Source of the DNA: Planctomycetaceae bacterium | Lineage (GTDB): Bacteria > Planctomycetota > Planctomycetia > Pirellulales > Pirellulaceae | Direction of reading: 5' to 3' | Length of the DNA stretch: 64,000 bases | Assembly (NCBI GenBank): GCA_024642205.1 | Contig: JAHEBQ010000006.1 | Coordinates: 74,283 to 138,282 of the forward strand | Shown: positions 38,282-47,619 of the stretch, in pieces | How the letters are laid out: the number at the start of each line of letters is the position of its first letter | How positions within the stretch are numbered: position 1 is the stretch's first letter | The notes under the pieces: model-generated | Told to the model about the DNA's origin: nothing | What the model saw: the letters and a program-made list of their open reading frames with translations, nothing else | The model's database searches: none | Translations under genes and position numbers: made by a program

Positions 38282-39091
38282 ATGTCGGCAATCGACGACC
38301 TTTTTAAACGACTTAAAGCTGACGGCCTCAAAGCGTTTATGCCTTTTGTGACCGCTGGCGATCCCAATCTTGCGTTTACCGCCAAAATGATTTCGCGGCT
38401 TGATGCGGAAGGCTGTCAATTGGCTGAATTGGGAATTCCTTACAGCGATCCAATTGCGGACGGTCCGGTGATCCAGGCGTCGTACACCCGAGCCCTCAAC
38501 GAGGGGACCAGGCTCAAGGATATTTTCGCGACTGTTTCGGCCGTTACGGCGGAGATCAGGATGCCAATTGTGACAATGGTCAGTTACGCGATCATATTTC
38601 GATTGGGCATTGATGAATATCTCAAGCAAGCCCAAGCTGCAGGCATTGCAGGAGCGATTGTTCCTGACCTGCCAGTGGATGAGTCAGCGGAGTTGGCGGC
38701 AAAATGTAAAACCCGGGATTTCAGCTTGATCCAGTTGATCACGCCGACCACTCCTCGAAAACGGGCGATTGAAATCGCCAGGAACACGACCGGATTTATC
38801 TACTACGTTTCGATCACGGGTATCACCGGCGAACGAACAGAACTACCGGGTGATTTGGTAGAAAATCTGAAGTGGCTCCGCGAGCAAACGGATCTGCCGA
38901 TCTGCGTTGGATTCGGAATTAGCACGCCGGAACAAGCCGTCGTACTGAAACCGGTATGCGACGGCATGATTGTCGGTTCGGCAATCGTTCGACGGATCGC
39001 CAGGGCAACGACCGACTACACCGATCCGGCGAAGGTCATGGATGACGTCGGTGATTTTGCCAAAGCCATGCTGGCCGCCATCAACGGTTAG
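38282..39091 (+). CDS. trpA: Tryptophan synthase alpha subunit
   Basis: Cleaves indole-3-glycerol phosphate to indole, which is channelled to TrpB. The catalytic Glu and Asp are visible in AELGIPYSDPIADGPVIQ, and IPYSDPIADGP is the family signature. ATG 38282 gives 269 residues, with FKRLKADGLKAFMPFVTAGD at the start. Other trp genes are not in the window. Confidence 0.95.
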   Translation: MSAIDDLFKRLKADGLKAFMPFVTAGDPNLAFTAKMISRLDAEGCQLAELGIPYSDPIADGPVIQASYTRALNEGTRLKDIFATVSAVTAEIRMPIVTMVSYAIIFRLGIDEYLKQAQAAGIAGAIVPDLPVDESAELAAKCKTRDFSLIQLITPTTPRKRAIEIARNTTGFIYYVSITGITGERTELPGDLVENLKWLREQTDLPICVGFGISTPEQAVVLKPVCDGMIVGSAIVRRIARATTDYTDPAKVMDDVGDFAKAMLAAING

Positions 39092-39514
39092 GATGACGAC
39101 TCCAAAATCCGAAATGAAGCTTGGCTGCGGATTTCGGTCGAATTGGTGGATCACGACTCGATTGAAGCGGGTTGTCTGGCCGGTGATTACCGATCGTTCT
39201 TGACTGGCGAACCGAAACGCGTCTCGATTCAGTCGGCTTCCAAGAAAACCATTTGGTTCCAGGCCTTGCGCGACAGGCTGTTTTGGCAGGCAAAATCGGC
39301 TTTTGGCCAAGTGTCCGATTGCGGCAGCGACATGCCGCTCGGCGGGTCTGCGGGCCACTGATTTTTCAGGCAACTCCGCGTTTTTTGCCTGTTCCGGGCA
39401 TTCGTCGGCCCTTACTTTTGCTGGCAAAAAAATCTCTTGACCTTTTTCCCGCTTCGCAACTAAAGTTAAAGTAGAGTTTTGAGTTGGGGACACGTCGTTT
39501 CCCGGAGGTTCAAG
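39092..39514. other. Region after trpA with a candidate promoter
   Basis: 423 bases with no gene. A TTGACC/TAAAGT pair is noted separately. A short TTTTG/CAAAA hairpin occurs near 39416-39429. Confidence 0.4.
39437..39466 (+). promoter_or_regulatory. Candidate sigma-70-like promoter
   Basis: TTGACC at 39437-39442, an 18-base spacer and TAAAGT at 39461-39466. It lies about 48 bases before the start of the 183-residue gene. Match quality is moderate. Confidence 0.35.
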
Positions 39515-40066
39515 ATGACTGACCATCCACAAGAACTACCTGAACCAAGATCGCCCATTCAGCGGTACTTTGCCGGGCTGGCTGAGAACACGTTTCACTC
39601 ACAATTGGGCGTCGTCGATCCGCCGATGATCGACTATCTGACAGACCTGTTGATTCGATCGATTCGCAGCGACATGGTACATCGCATTCGCAGCGTAACG
39701 GGCAAACCGTTGACGAGTGTGCATGAGATGGTGGCCGAAGCATCGGAGCGACTCGGTGATGCGAAACGAGAACTGCACCTGCATATTGGTGACTTCACCC
39801 TGTTCTGGGCAGGGATTTACCCGGAAGCGCTTCGTGGCGAACATGAATCGTCCAGCAAATTCGAGACTTATTGCGCCTTTGGCAAACGTTCCTATCGAAT
39901 CGCCAGCGAAATCGAGGCTGCGACCAAGGACGCTCCGCCGGCAACGCTGCTGGAGCGGTTAAGCGATCGGTACGACTTGTGTTGCTATGGCTTGAGGGAA
40001 GTCCGCCGCCAGTGGGAATCCGGCGGAGATGAAGAATTTGGCCCGGGCTCGATTCTGCTGAATTGA
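39515..40066 (+). CDS. Conserved protein of unknown function
   Basis: 183 residues, with a perfect GGAGG six bases before ATG 39515, so translation is likely. The sequence is mostly alpha-helical by appearance, with no membrane segment and no signal peptide. The phrase HLHIGDFTLFWAGIYPEAL and the ending EEFGPGSILLN stand out but match no family that is recognised. It converges on an ABC ATPase gene. Confidence 0.65.
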   Translation: MTDHPQELPEPRSPIQRYFAGLAENTFHSQLGVVDPPMIDYLTDLLIRSIRSDMVHRIRSVTGKPLTSVHEMVAEASERLGDAKRELHLHIGDFTLFWAGIYPEALRGEHESSSKFETYCAFGKRSYRIASEIEAATKDAPPATLLERLSDRYDLCCYGLREVRRQWESGGDEEFGPGSILLN

Positions 40067-40220
40067 AGGTTCGGTCTCTGGTTGGCTTGAACAACGTTCG
40101 ATCGCCGCTGCGGACGGCCGCCACAGGGAATGGCATCGGCCACGACGGGAACTAGGATGTCCATTCTGTCGCCGACTGACAATGTCGTTTGAACAGAATC
40201 CGAAGTGCCACGAACGGGAT

Positions 40221-41147
40221 TCAGGAAACCAATCCCTTGGTGACCATCATGAATACATCTTCCAGGTTCGGGTCTTTCTGGCCGAAGTTGATCACTTCCA
40301 CATCGTTGTTAATAAGCGATTTCAACAGTTGGGCGGGGTTGTGTTCGGCCGTCGTAAATTCGATCACCACTTTCGTGCCATCGACCTGGACATTGCGTAC
40401 CTCCGGATTGCTGCGGATAATGGAAAGTCCAGTTTCGAAGTTTGCACCAAATCGGGCTTCCACCACCTGGTTTCCGCGGATTTGCTGATAGACTTCGTTG
40501 ATCGGTCCGTGCATCAGCATCTTGCCACGCTCGATGATCCCGATCGAGGTGCAGCAATCGGCCAGTTCCGTCAAAATGTGGCTGGAAATCAGAATTGTCT
40601 TGCCCATTCGCCGAAGCTCCTTCAATAGCGCTTTGACTTCGACGCGGGCACGCGGGTCCAGGCCACTTGCCGGTTCATCAAGAATCAGGACGGGTGGATC
40701 GTGGACCAGCGTCTTGGCCAGGCACAATCGTTGCTTCATACCTCGGGAGAGCCCATTGACGAAATCGTCGCGTTTGTACGTCAGGTCCAGGAGTTCGAGC
40801 ACGTCCTTGATGACTTGCTTGCGTTGGGTCCGGCCGATTTTGTAAGCGACAGCGAAGAAATCGAGAAACTCCCAGACTTTCATCCCATCGTACACGCCAA
40901 ACGCGTCAGGCATGTAGCCGACGCTTCGCCGGACATTCATGGGGTCTTGTGAGACGCTGTAGCCGTTAATCGTCCCGTCGCCGCGACTGGCTCGAAGTAA
41001 TGTTGCGAGAAACCGAATACTCGTACTTTTGCCTGCACCGTTGGGACCGATGAAGCCGAACATTTCACCTTCGTCGATTTTCAAGTCGAGCGATTCGACC
41101 GCGGTGAATTCGCCGTAGTCTTTTCCGAATCCATTAAGTTCAATCAT
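40221..41147 (-). CDS. ABC-2-type transporter ATPase
   Basis: Nucleotide-binding subunit, 308 residues. Walker A GPNGAGKST, the signature LSRGMKQRLCLAKTL and Walker B VLILDEPASGLD are all present, and a C-terminal extension follows. The layout (short core plus extension, GxxG gap) recalls GldA/NatA-like ATPases that pair with an ABC-2 permease for lipid, gliding or efflux systems. The start ATG 41147 is preferred over upstream frame. The large lipoprotein gene lies just upstream on the same strand, but no permease gene is seen. Confidence 0.87.
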   Translation of the reverse strand: MIELNGFGKDYGEFTAVESLDLKIDEGEMFGFIGPNGAGKSTSIRFLATLLRASRGDGTINGYSVSQDPMNVRRSVGYMPDAFGVYDGMKVWEFLDFFAVAYKIGRTQRKQVIKDVLELLDLTYKRDDFVNGLSRGMKQRLCLAKTLVHDPPVLILDEPASGLDPRARVEVKALLKELRRMGKTILISSHILTELADCCTSIGIIERGKMLMHGPINEVYQQIRGNQVVEARFGANFETGLSIIRSNPEVRNVQVDGTKVVIEFTTAEHNPAQLLKSLINNDVEVINFGQKDPNLEDVFMMVTKGLVS

Positions 41148-41358
41148 ATGTTTCGCAGACGGTGAATGTATAAATTGGTGGTAAGTATCGGGCCCCGGGA
41201 TGCTGGTTCGGGATTGTGATCGTCGAGCCAAGGCCAGGTTGACGTAGCGAGTTCCAGCCGAGTTCGTTGTTCAGGGGTTGCGTTTTGATTGCCAATGATA
41301 GTTGTTGAGCTTTGTCGGGTCACCATTTTCTCGAATCGTTCCGCATCCTGGCTTTTTT

Positions 41359-44226
41359 TTAATTGTTTTGCTTGTTAAGCAATTCTTCGAGTTCCTTGTC
41401 TTCCTGTTCCCAATCAAGACTTGAGGTCCGATCAAAATCTTCAGAAGCGTTCTTGTCCGGTTCGGCAAGTGGGAGCCGGGGTTGTCTCAAATGCGACACG
41501 ATCAGGGTTTGTTGGTCGACCTGCGTGGACTCCGGGAAAAACACGGTATGCCCCAGTCGCTGATTGGTCGCCCCGATCAAGCGAAATTCACCGGGACTCA
41601 AAGTCAAGTTTTTGAGGACGGTATCGAGCATGCGACCGAGGCTGATACTGGACGTGCTGTTGACGAGCTGAAAAATCTGATCGAATTGTCTTCGTGAATA
41701 TCCGGTTTCGGTTTCCGGCGTTGATTGCAACAGCACCTGCTCGAATCGGGACCAGTTGGCCTCTAGTTCCGGAAACGCCTGGATTTGTTCGAAAGTAGCG
41801 GTTTTCTCGGTAGGCAGGTTGTTTGACCAGATTTTGGCGGAAGCCCGGTTGGTATTTTGAAAGGCTGGGTTGTCAATCCAGGAATCACCCAGGGCGTCAG
41901 CTTCTCTGGCTTCGAACTTCAAATCCGCAGCATCGCCGGCGGCCAATTCTCCGACCCAGGCAGATTGGTATTTCCCTTTTGGATCGCAACTGATCACAGC
42001 GGCATCGCGAATATTGATGTTGGTTGAATTCGTTACCTGTGCCGGGCCAGCGGATGTTTCTGGAACGAACGAAATGACTCCGGCCAGATCCAACATATAC
42101 TCGGTATGCAATAACCCGGTCGAATTGGATTTGATTTGAAACCCTTCCAGAGAGTTGCTGACTGTGCGGCGCAGTTGGACTTCACTGATTGACTCCTTCG
42201 GCAGGAACGGGTGATTGGCGTCGACGGTTGCAAACGGGAGTGACTGGGCCGAAAGGTTGTCGAGCTCGGCGCTGTAGCGGGTCGAAAGCGACGTATAGAG
42301 CGCGGAATACTCGGCGACATGGGCGCGGGGATAGTCGGCATGAATTTCCAGCATTCCGATCTGTGTATTGCTCCGAACAAACCCAATATCCAGCGAAGCC
42401 ATTTTGACGACCAACAGTGCTCCGGCAATCGCAATCAGGGGTGCCGCAAGCCAGGCATACTCCACGCGACCCATCATTCGAAAGACCAGCCAGTTCAATG
42501 GGACCAGTACGATCAGGTATACGGCCAGCATTTTGAGTACGAATTCGGAGGAAGGAGGGGTGATCCCGGCGGCTTCCTTGAGGGTTTCCCGGGCCGCGAT
42601 TGAAACGCCACTATTGTCGTTCCAGCCGCTTGTTCCAGACTGTGGTGCATCCATGTAACCGCCATAGTGCCAACTGTCATTGAGGTTGCGAACGAGTGAG
42701 TGATTTGCAGACCCTTGCAGACGGAGTTCCGACCCTTGCACATATTCGGCCTGGGTCACAACCGGTGATTGCGAAAAACGGTCGATGGGCGCCTCGTCCA
42801 TTGAACAGGGCTTTTTGTTTGTCCCGTCGATCGACAGGTCACGGGCAAGAAACCTCAGGGTCGAATGAATCATCGGGTCAAACAAACTTGTCCCGTCATT
42901 GGCCCATTCAAATACCGTATCTTCGGAAATCGACTTGCCGAATCGGCGTGGCGGTTTTCTCAATAGTGCGCCGTTGAAAAAGCTCTTGAAGCTTCGCCAT
43001 TTTCGCACCGAAGGCGCTTGGAGTGAAAAAGCGGTGATCGCAATTCGACCACGTCCGATTTGGCGTTCGATCGCGATTTCGCCTGTTCCCTGAATAAACT
43101 GGGCGTCAACGTGCGGCTTGAACGTGACTCCCAGCAAAGGGACTTTGTCAGAAATCTGAAAGTCTCGTTTTTCGGCCTCAATGCGTGCCGGCGGAACACT
43201 CCAGTACTCGTTCAATTGCTGCACGTCAGCATTGGTCAGGTTTCGCGATCCGTCAAAATGGGCTGGAAGATAATCGGCCAGGAAGCTGTTTTGAAGATTG
43301 TCCAGGCAATCAGGTCCACTGATGATCAACTGTCCGCCGAAGTGGATCCAATCGACAATGGCTTGCTGATGTTCGGGTGCCAACGAGCCGGGGTCAAAGT
43401 CATCCCAGATCAGATAGGCAATCGTCGTCCAGTTGAGCGCATGCTGCGGAAGTGGAACCGGGTTGTCCGGCAGCGTGGGGACAATCCGATAGAACGGATC
43501 GATCAACTCACCGTTCCCCATTTGGCCGCGCATGCGAATGCAATCAGCAAGATTGAGAAACGCATATCCATCGGGCCGATTACTCATCAGAACGATGTGA
43601 TACTGAAATGGCTTCATTAGGAACGTTGGCTGCGCAAGAGAGATCTGCGCAAGTCCACTGGAGGATCGATTCAGCGAGTAGTTGACCATAGCGCTGGTGA
43701 CTCGTCCGTCGCGCGGCGGAAGGTAAACGTTCGTTTCAAAATTCTTCCATTCGCCTTTGGGAAGCGAAACGGGCCGGGACGTGCTAAGGAAATAGTCCGT
43801 GGCAGGAATTGGAACCGGTCGTGAAGCGCCATCGACACTAAACGCTGTCAGTTGGCCGTCGGCGTTAAAGTTGTTTGCGACGGCCTGAAAATTGGCCGTG
43901 TACCAATGGCCGAGTTTCGCCTTGTTTCCCGTCGTCCCGCCAGCGCCAAATCCTTGCAGAGCGGCTTTCAGGGGATCGAGGGCAGCCTCTTCTTTTTTGT
44001 TGGAGTCAAGCGGTTTGGGATAAACACCTGGCAAGAGAATCGGCGTGTTGGTCTCGAAGGGATCCTGTTCCTTCTTCTTCTTCTTCTCCTTTTCTGCTTC
44101 TTCCTTCTTGGTGACTTCGTCCTGGTCCTTTTGGCAACCGCTGCATCCGGTCACCATCAAAAACGAAATGGCTAGGCCGGTGATCGCTAGCGACCGAAGC
44201 CAGGGATTCTCAAGAATGATGTTCAT
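41359..44226 (-). CDS. Large predicted lipoprotein with internal membrane segments
   Basis: 955 residues. The N-terminus has a hydrophobic stretch ending in a lipobox-like VTGC, so Cys28 is likely lipidated. A strongly Lys/Glu-rich segment follows, then a region with a GldG/DUF-like fold: WTTIAYLIWDDFD and WIHFGGQLIISGPDC suggest a class-I glutamine-amidotransferase-like domain. Two membrane segments lie near 562-585 and 590-612, so the chain probably crosses the membrane. Its gene is 211 bases upstream of an ABC ATPase gene. Together they resemble the accessory part of a gliding-type ABC system, which is inference. Confidence 0.6.
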   Translation of the reverse strand: MNIILENPWLRSLAITGLAISFLMVTGCSGCQKDQDEVTKKEEAEKEKKKKKEQDPFETNTPILLPGVYPKPLDSNKKEEAALDPLKAALQGFGAGGTTGNKAKLGHWYTANFQAVANNFNADGQLTAFSVDGASRPVPIPATDYFLSTSRPVSLPKGEWKNFETNVYLPPRDGRVTSAMVNYSLNRSSSGLAQISLAQPTFLMKPFQYHIVLMSNRPDGYAFLNLADCIRMRGQMGNGELIDPFYRIVPTLPDNPVPLPQHALNWTTIAYLIWDDFDPGSLAPEHQQAIVDWIHFGGQLIISGPDCLDNLQNSFLADYLPAHFDGSRNLTNADVQQLNEYWSVPPARIEAEKRDFQISDKVPLLGVTFKPHVDAQFIQGTGEIAIERQIGRGRIAITAFSLQAPSVRKWRSFKSFFNGALLRKPPRRFGKSISEDTVFEWANDGTSLFDPMIHSTLRFLARDLSIDGTNKKPCSMDEAPIDRFSQSPVVTQAEYVQGSELRLQGSANHSLVRNLNDSWHYGGYMDAPQSGTSGWNDNSGVSIAARETLKEAAGITPPSSEFVLKMLAVYLIVLVPLNWLVFRMMGRVEYAWLAAPLIAIAGALLVVKMASLDIGFVRSNTQIGMLEIHADYPRAHVAEYSALYTSLSTRYSAELDNLSAQSLPFATVDANHPFLPKESISEVQLRRTVSNSLEGFQIKSNSTGLLHTEYMLDLAGVISFVPETSAGPAQVTNSTNINIRDAAVISCDPKGKYQSAWVGELAAGDAADLKFEAREADALGDSWIDNPAFQNTNRASAKIWSNNLPTEKTATFEQIQAFPELEANWSRFEQVLLQSTPETETGYSRRQFDQIFQLVNSTSSISLGRMLDTVLKNLTLSPGEFRLIGATNQRLGHTVFFPESTQVDQQTLIVSHLRQPRLPLAEPDKNASEDFDRTSSLDWEQEDKELEELLNKQNN

Positions 44227-44366
44227 GCAATTTGATCCGAGCCGTCGTTCAATTGAATCGGGGTGTTTGCTGCCAGTGGTGTTGCTTCACGAGTGGTTTA
44301 CGCAGCCGCGATTCTGAACTGACAGAATTTCCATTTTATGCGAGATACCCGGGAAGAAGTAACAAG

Positions 44367-45287
44367 TCAGGCATTTGGTTGAATTCGACTGGTTCGAATT
44401 GACGGACTTTCCATACGTTGTAACTTGGCTGCCATCAGTGTGTTTTCCAACAACATGGTAACCGTCAGGGGCCCGACGCCTCCAGGGACGGGTGTCACAT
44501 AACTGGCGATGGTCATTGCCGCGTCGAAGTCCACGTCGCCGACAAGCCGGTCACCGACTCGATTGATCCCCACGTCGACAACGACAGCTCCCGGCTTGAT
44601 CATTTCGCAAGTCACGAAATTGGGTCGTCCCATCGCTGCAATCAGAATGTCAGCCTGGACGGTCGTCCGGGCAAGGTCGGTGGTTCGGCTGTGACAGAGC
44701 GTAACCGTTGCATTGGCCAATTCCGGGCCCAGCTCCGAATCGCGTTGAGCCAACATCATCGCCATCGGTTTGCCAACGATATCACTTCGCCCAATGACAC
44801 AAACCTGTTTGCCAGCTGTTTGGATTCCATAACGTTTGAGCATCTGCACGATGCCGTGTGGCGTACAGGGCAGAAACCGGGGCCGACCTTGCGAAATCAA
44901 ACCGACATTGTGAGGGTGAAAGGCGTCGACGTCTTTCAAGGGATCGATTGCGTCCAGGACCACGCGGGCGTCGGCTTGATCGGGCAACGGAAGTTGAACC
45001 AGAATCCCATTGACGATGGGATCATCATTGAGTTGCATTACCCTGGCCAGCACGTCGTCGGTGGAGCTTGAGCTGGACATCCGATGGAGCTGGCTTTCAA
45101 TGCCAACCCGAGCGCAGGCTCGCTCCTTGTTTCGCACGTAAACGTGGCTGGCCGGGTCATCACCCACGAGCACGGCTGCCAAAACAGGCTTGATTCCGAA
45201 CTGGGTGACGAATTGCGCGACTTTGGTTTTCGTTTCGGATTGGATTTGTTTCGAGATTCCTTTTCCGTCAAGAATTTCCGCAGCCAT
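44367..45287 (-). CDS. folD: Methylenetetrahydrofolate dehydrogenase/cyclohydrolase
   Basis: Interconverts one-carbon folates. The active-site lysine is in YVRNKERACARVGIE, the substrate motif reads QLPLPDQAD, and the NADP-binding region has GRSDIVGKPMAMML and MGRPNFV. The start ATG 45287 has AGGAG seven bases upstream; the ORF's longer start is not needed. The length of 306 residues is normal. Confidence 0.94.
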   Translation of the reverse strand: MAAEILDGKGISKQIQSETKTKVAQFVTQFGIKPVLAAVLVGDDPASHVYVRNKERACARVGIESQLHRMSSSSSTDDVLARVMQLNDDPIVNGILVQLPLPDQADARVVLDAIDPLKDVDAFHPHNVGLISQGRPRFLPCTPHGIVQMLKRYGIQTAGKQVCVIGRSDIVGKPMAMMLAQRDSELGPELANATVTLCHSRTTDLARTTVQADILIAAMGRPNFVTCEMIKPGAVVVDVGINRVGDRLVGDVDFDAAMTIASYVTPVPGGVGPLTVTMLLENTLMAAKLQRMESPSIRTSRIQPNA

Positions 45288-45487
45288 CGAGCACTCCTGT
45301 GGGTTGGTTGAAGCGTAGCAAGCCGGCGGGCAATCCGAACGCGCACGTGTCCGCAAGCGGATCGTCATGTTGGCGGCTCGATGTTCGCTGCGGCCTGAGG
45401 TAAGACAGCCAAGCATACCGGAAGCGAGCCGGCTGGAGAAGGATGAGGTCTTCTCTGCCAGGTCGGGAACTCAACGTGACGGGGAGT

Positions 45488-46021
45488 TCAATAACCCGAT
45501 TCGACCAGCTGCTTGAGTTTACGGATGTCACCGTCAACCTGGTTTTGAGTCTTGTCAATCAGCAGTGGTGCGAGGATCCGCGCGATTCCGCGATTGAACG
45601 TGATTACGCGATACGTGAAATAGGTTTGCGAGTCTTGAGGTTCAAGTTGGTAAATTGACGTGACAACTTGGGAGCTGTTGGATGACCGAACCGTCAACAT
45701 TTCGTTCGGTTCGAACCGGATGACTTCATCTTCAAACCTGGATTCCTTTCCGCCAACGGAGACGATGCGGTCGGTTGTGGTTCGTTTAGAAACGCCATTT
45801 TCGTCGGTACCGGATTCGAGCGGTGCAACGTGAGCCAATCCGGTCAACCAGGATTTATGTTTTTCGGGCTCGGTCAGGTAGGCGAAAACGTCTTGAGGGC
45901 TGGCTTCGATTTGAATCGCCGCCGAGTGTTCGCGCTTCTTGCCACCAGCAAGCCAGAGGCCGCTGGCAATCACCAGGGCCAGGATCGAAATCCATAAAGC
46001 GAGCTTGACTGGAACAGACAT
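45488..46021 (-). CDS. Membrane-anchored START/SRPBCC-fold protein
   Basis: 177 residues from ATG 46021. One N-terminal membrane segment (LALWISILALVIASGLWLAG) is followed by a domain that begins IQIEASPQDVFAYLTEPEKH, typical of polyketide-cyclase/START-like proteins, which bind hydrophobic ligands. The ligand is unknown. It follows the start region of folD's upstream side on the same strand. Confidence 0.75.
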   Translation of the reverse strand: MSVPVKLALWISILALVIASGLWLAGGKKREHSAAIQIEASPQDVFAYLTEPEKHKSWLTGLAHVAPLESGTDENGVSKRTTTDRIVSVGGKESRFEDEVIRFEPNEMLTVRSSNSSQVVTSIYQLEPQDSQTYFTYRVITFNRGIARILAPLLIDKTQNQVDGDIRKLKQLVESGY

Positions 46022-46722
46022 GAAAACTTCGGTGGATTGAGAAATGGAATTTGGCGTAGGCGAAATGGCTGAGGCGGATTTCAAACCCGTGAAATCAAAA
46101 ACTGACAACTGGCATCGTCAATTGTCTGTTGGAATCGTCCAACCATTTGACTCTGCAGCGTATCTTATTTTTGAATGATTGACAAATATCTGGTTTATGA
46201 GGAATGCCTAGCTCTTATTGGAGATTTGCAAATGCTTCGGAGATCGGGCGAACCGGACGATCAAGAACGATGTCCGCCGATTATTGCAAGAATTGTCCAT
46301 GTTTCTCGCGCCTGATCCAGGTTGAAATACACAGGATTGGGATGTCAGTGATTTGGTGCAAACGATCATTCCCTACATTCAGGGTTTGGTCGCTTAATTG
46401 CCGAGCGAGTGCCTGATAAACACTGATGCGCGGGTCCGAGTCCCGCCCGGCCCGTTTTCAGAATGGAAAATGGAAGAATGGGAATTTTCGCCGAATGCAG
46501 GTTGCCGGGCCGAATTGCGACGCTGCGCGGCGATTCAACATCCGGATTGAAACTGATTGAGATCTGCTTTTCGGGTTTCGCGATGGAGCGACATCTGATT
46601 TCAGCGAACCGATTCAACGGTTTCGCGTCTTCTATCTAACACTTTTAACCAGAAATTCACTCGCTACTCCAGTTGGGAAGCACTGTTTCAGGTTTTCAAA
46701 AGTGTATTTTCAGACATAATAT
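46022..46722. other. Long intergenic region before tRNA-His
   Basis: 701 bases with no convincing protein gene. It contains a tRNA-like T-arm and acceptor-type tail near 46430-46454 with no matching 5' half, described separately. Short open frames show no motif. Confidence 0.45.
46430..46454 (+). other. tRNA-like T-arm remnant
   Basis: GCGGG, a seven-base loop TCCGAGT and CCCGC form a five-base-pair stem with a T-loop-like sequence, followed by CCGGCCCG as in an acceptor 3' strand. No matching GGGCCGG 5' strand was found upstream. It may be a decayed tRNA or chance. Confidence 0.25.
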
Positions 46723-46795
46723 GGTGTCCGTAGCTTAACGGTAAAGCACTTGGTTGTGAGCCAAGTTCATACCGGTTCAAATCCGGTCGGTCGCC
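46723..46795 (+). tRNA. tRNA-His (GTG anticodon)
   Basis: The cloverleaf can be drawn. The D stem is GCTT/AAGC, the anticodon stem CTTGG/CCAAG surrounds the loop TTGTGAG with anticodon GTG, and the T stem ACCGG/CCGGT carries the loop TTCAAAT. A G at position -1 faces C73, the identity feature of tRNA-His. The acceptor stem has one U-U mismatch (base pair 4-69) and one G-U pair. CCA is not encoded. The HNH nuclease gene starts 30 bases after it. Confidence 0.9.
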
Positions 46796-46825
46796 CTGTC
46801 AGGATAGAAGCAAGGAGTAGGCACC

Positions 46826-47422
46826 ATGGTTTCCGAGGTTCTCCAACGGCCAACACTGGTTCTTAATCGCAGTTGGCAGCCAGTCAACGTTGCCACTGTA
46901 TCCCGAGCCCTAGTAATGGTTTGGTGTGATACCGCGCGTGTTGTCGATCCGATCGACTATCAACTTTACGATTGGGACGATTGGTCCAAATTCAATCCTT
47001 GCGAAGACCAACCATTTGTTCAGGCCGTTTCGCAACGTATTCGAGTCCCGGAAGTCATTACCCTGACAGATTTTAACCGGTTGCCATCGACGACGGTTGC
47101 GTTCAGTCGACGAAACATTTTCAAGCGTGACCGAATGATGTGTCAATATTGTGGCCGTCGGCCCAAAGGAGACGAGTTGACGATCGACCACGTTATCCCC
47201 CGCTCTCATGGCGGTGGATCCAGTTGGGAGAACTGTGTGTTGGCATGTATCAAGTGTAACCATTCCAAAGCCGACCGGACTCCGGACAAGGCGGGTTTGA
47301 AATTGCTGACCACGCCGAAGCAGCCCAAGTGGAACCCGATCTACTCGCAACATACGACCCGGTACCAAAGCTGGTCCAAATTTATCAGCGACGCGTACTG
47401 GAACGCCGAGTTGGCGGAGTAA
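46826..47422 (+). CDS. HNH endonuclease family protein
   Basis: 198 residues from ATG 46826 with AAGGAG nine bases upstream. The HNH/zinc core is complete: CQYCGRRP, DHVIPRSHGGGSSWENCV, and CIKCNHSKADRTP. The N-terminal half (LVLNRSWQPVNVATVSRALV) is typical of a widespread chromosomal HNH family, which is not part of an intron or phage here. Its substrate is unknown; it likely acts on DNA. It sits 30 bases after tRNA-His. Confidence 0.88.
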   Translation: MVSEVLQRPTLVLNRSWQPVNVATVSRALVMVWCDTARVVDPIDYQLYDWDDWSKFNPCEDQPFVQAVSQRIRVPEVITLTDFNRLPSTTVAFSRRNIFKRDRMMCQYCGRRPKGDELTIDHVIPRSHGGGSSWENCVLACIKCNHSKADRTPDKAGLKLLTTPKQPKWNPIYSQHTTRYQSWSKFISDAYWNAELAE

Positions 47423-47550
47423 CCAACCGTCGCGCCAAGCCGTTTTCGGGCCTGGGTCCGAAAGTTTGCCGTTTAAGGAATTAAGCGGGAAGAAAGGTAA
47501 CTGGATTTCCTGCCTTTTGTTTGCTTCGGGGTTGGCTCCGGACTCAAGCA

Positions 47551-47583
47551 CCGAAAACCGGAAAACCGGAAAACCGGAAAACC
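47551..47583. repeat. Tandem CCGGAAAA repeat
   Basis: One seven-base variant and three perfect eight-base units, ending in a partial CC. It lies between the HNH gene and the PQQ-type gene, before the chosen start codon. Replication slippage could change its length. Confidence 0.8.
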
Positions 47584-47619
47584 AATACTAAATTACGAAT
47601 TCTGGAAACTGCCCCGAAC

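Noticed and set aside
38843-39532. 229-residue minus-strand frame over trpA and the following gap
   Set aside because: Mostly antisense to trpA and without motifs, so judged a shadow.
46204-46416. 70-residue open frame before tRNA-His
   Set aside because: No motif and no ribosome site, with a competing minus-strand frame.
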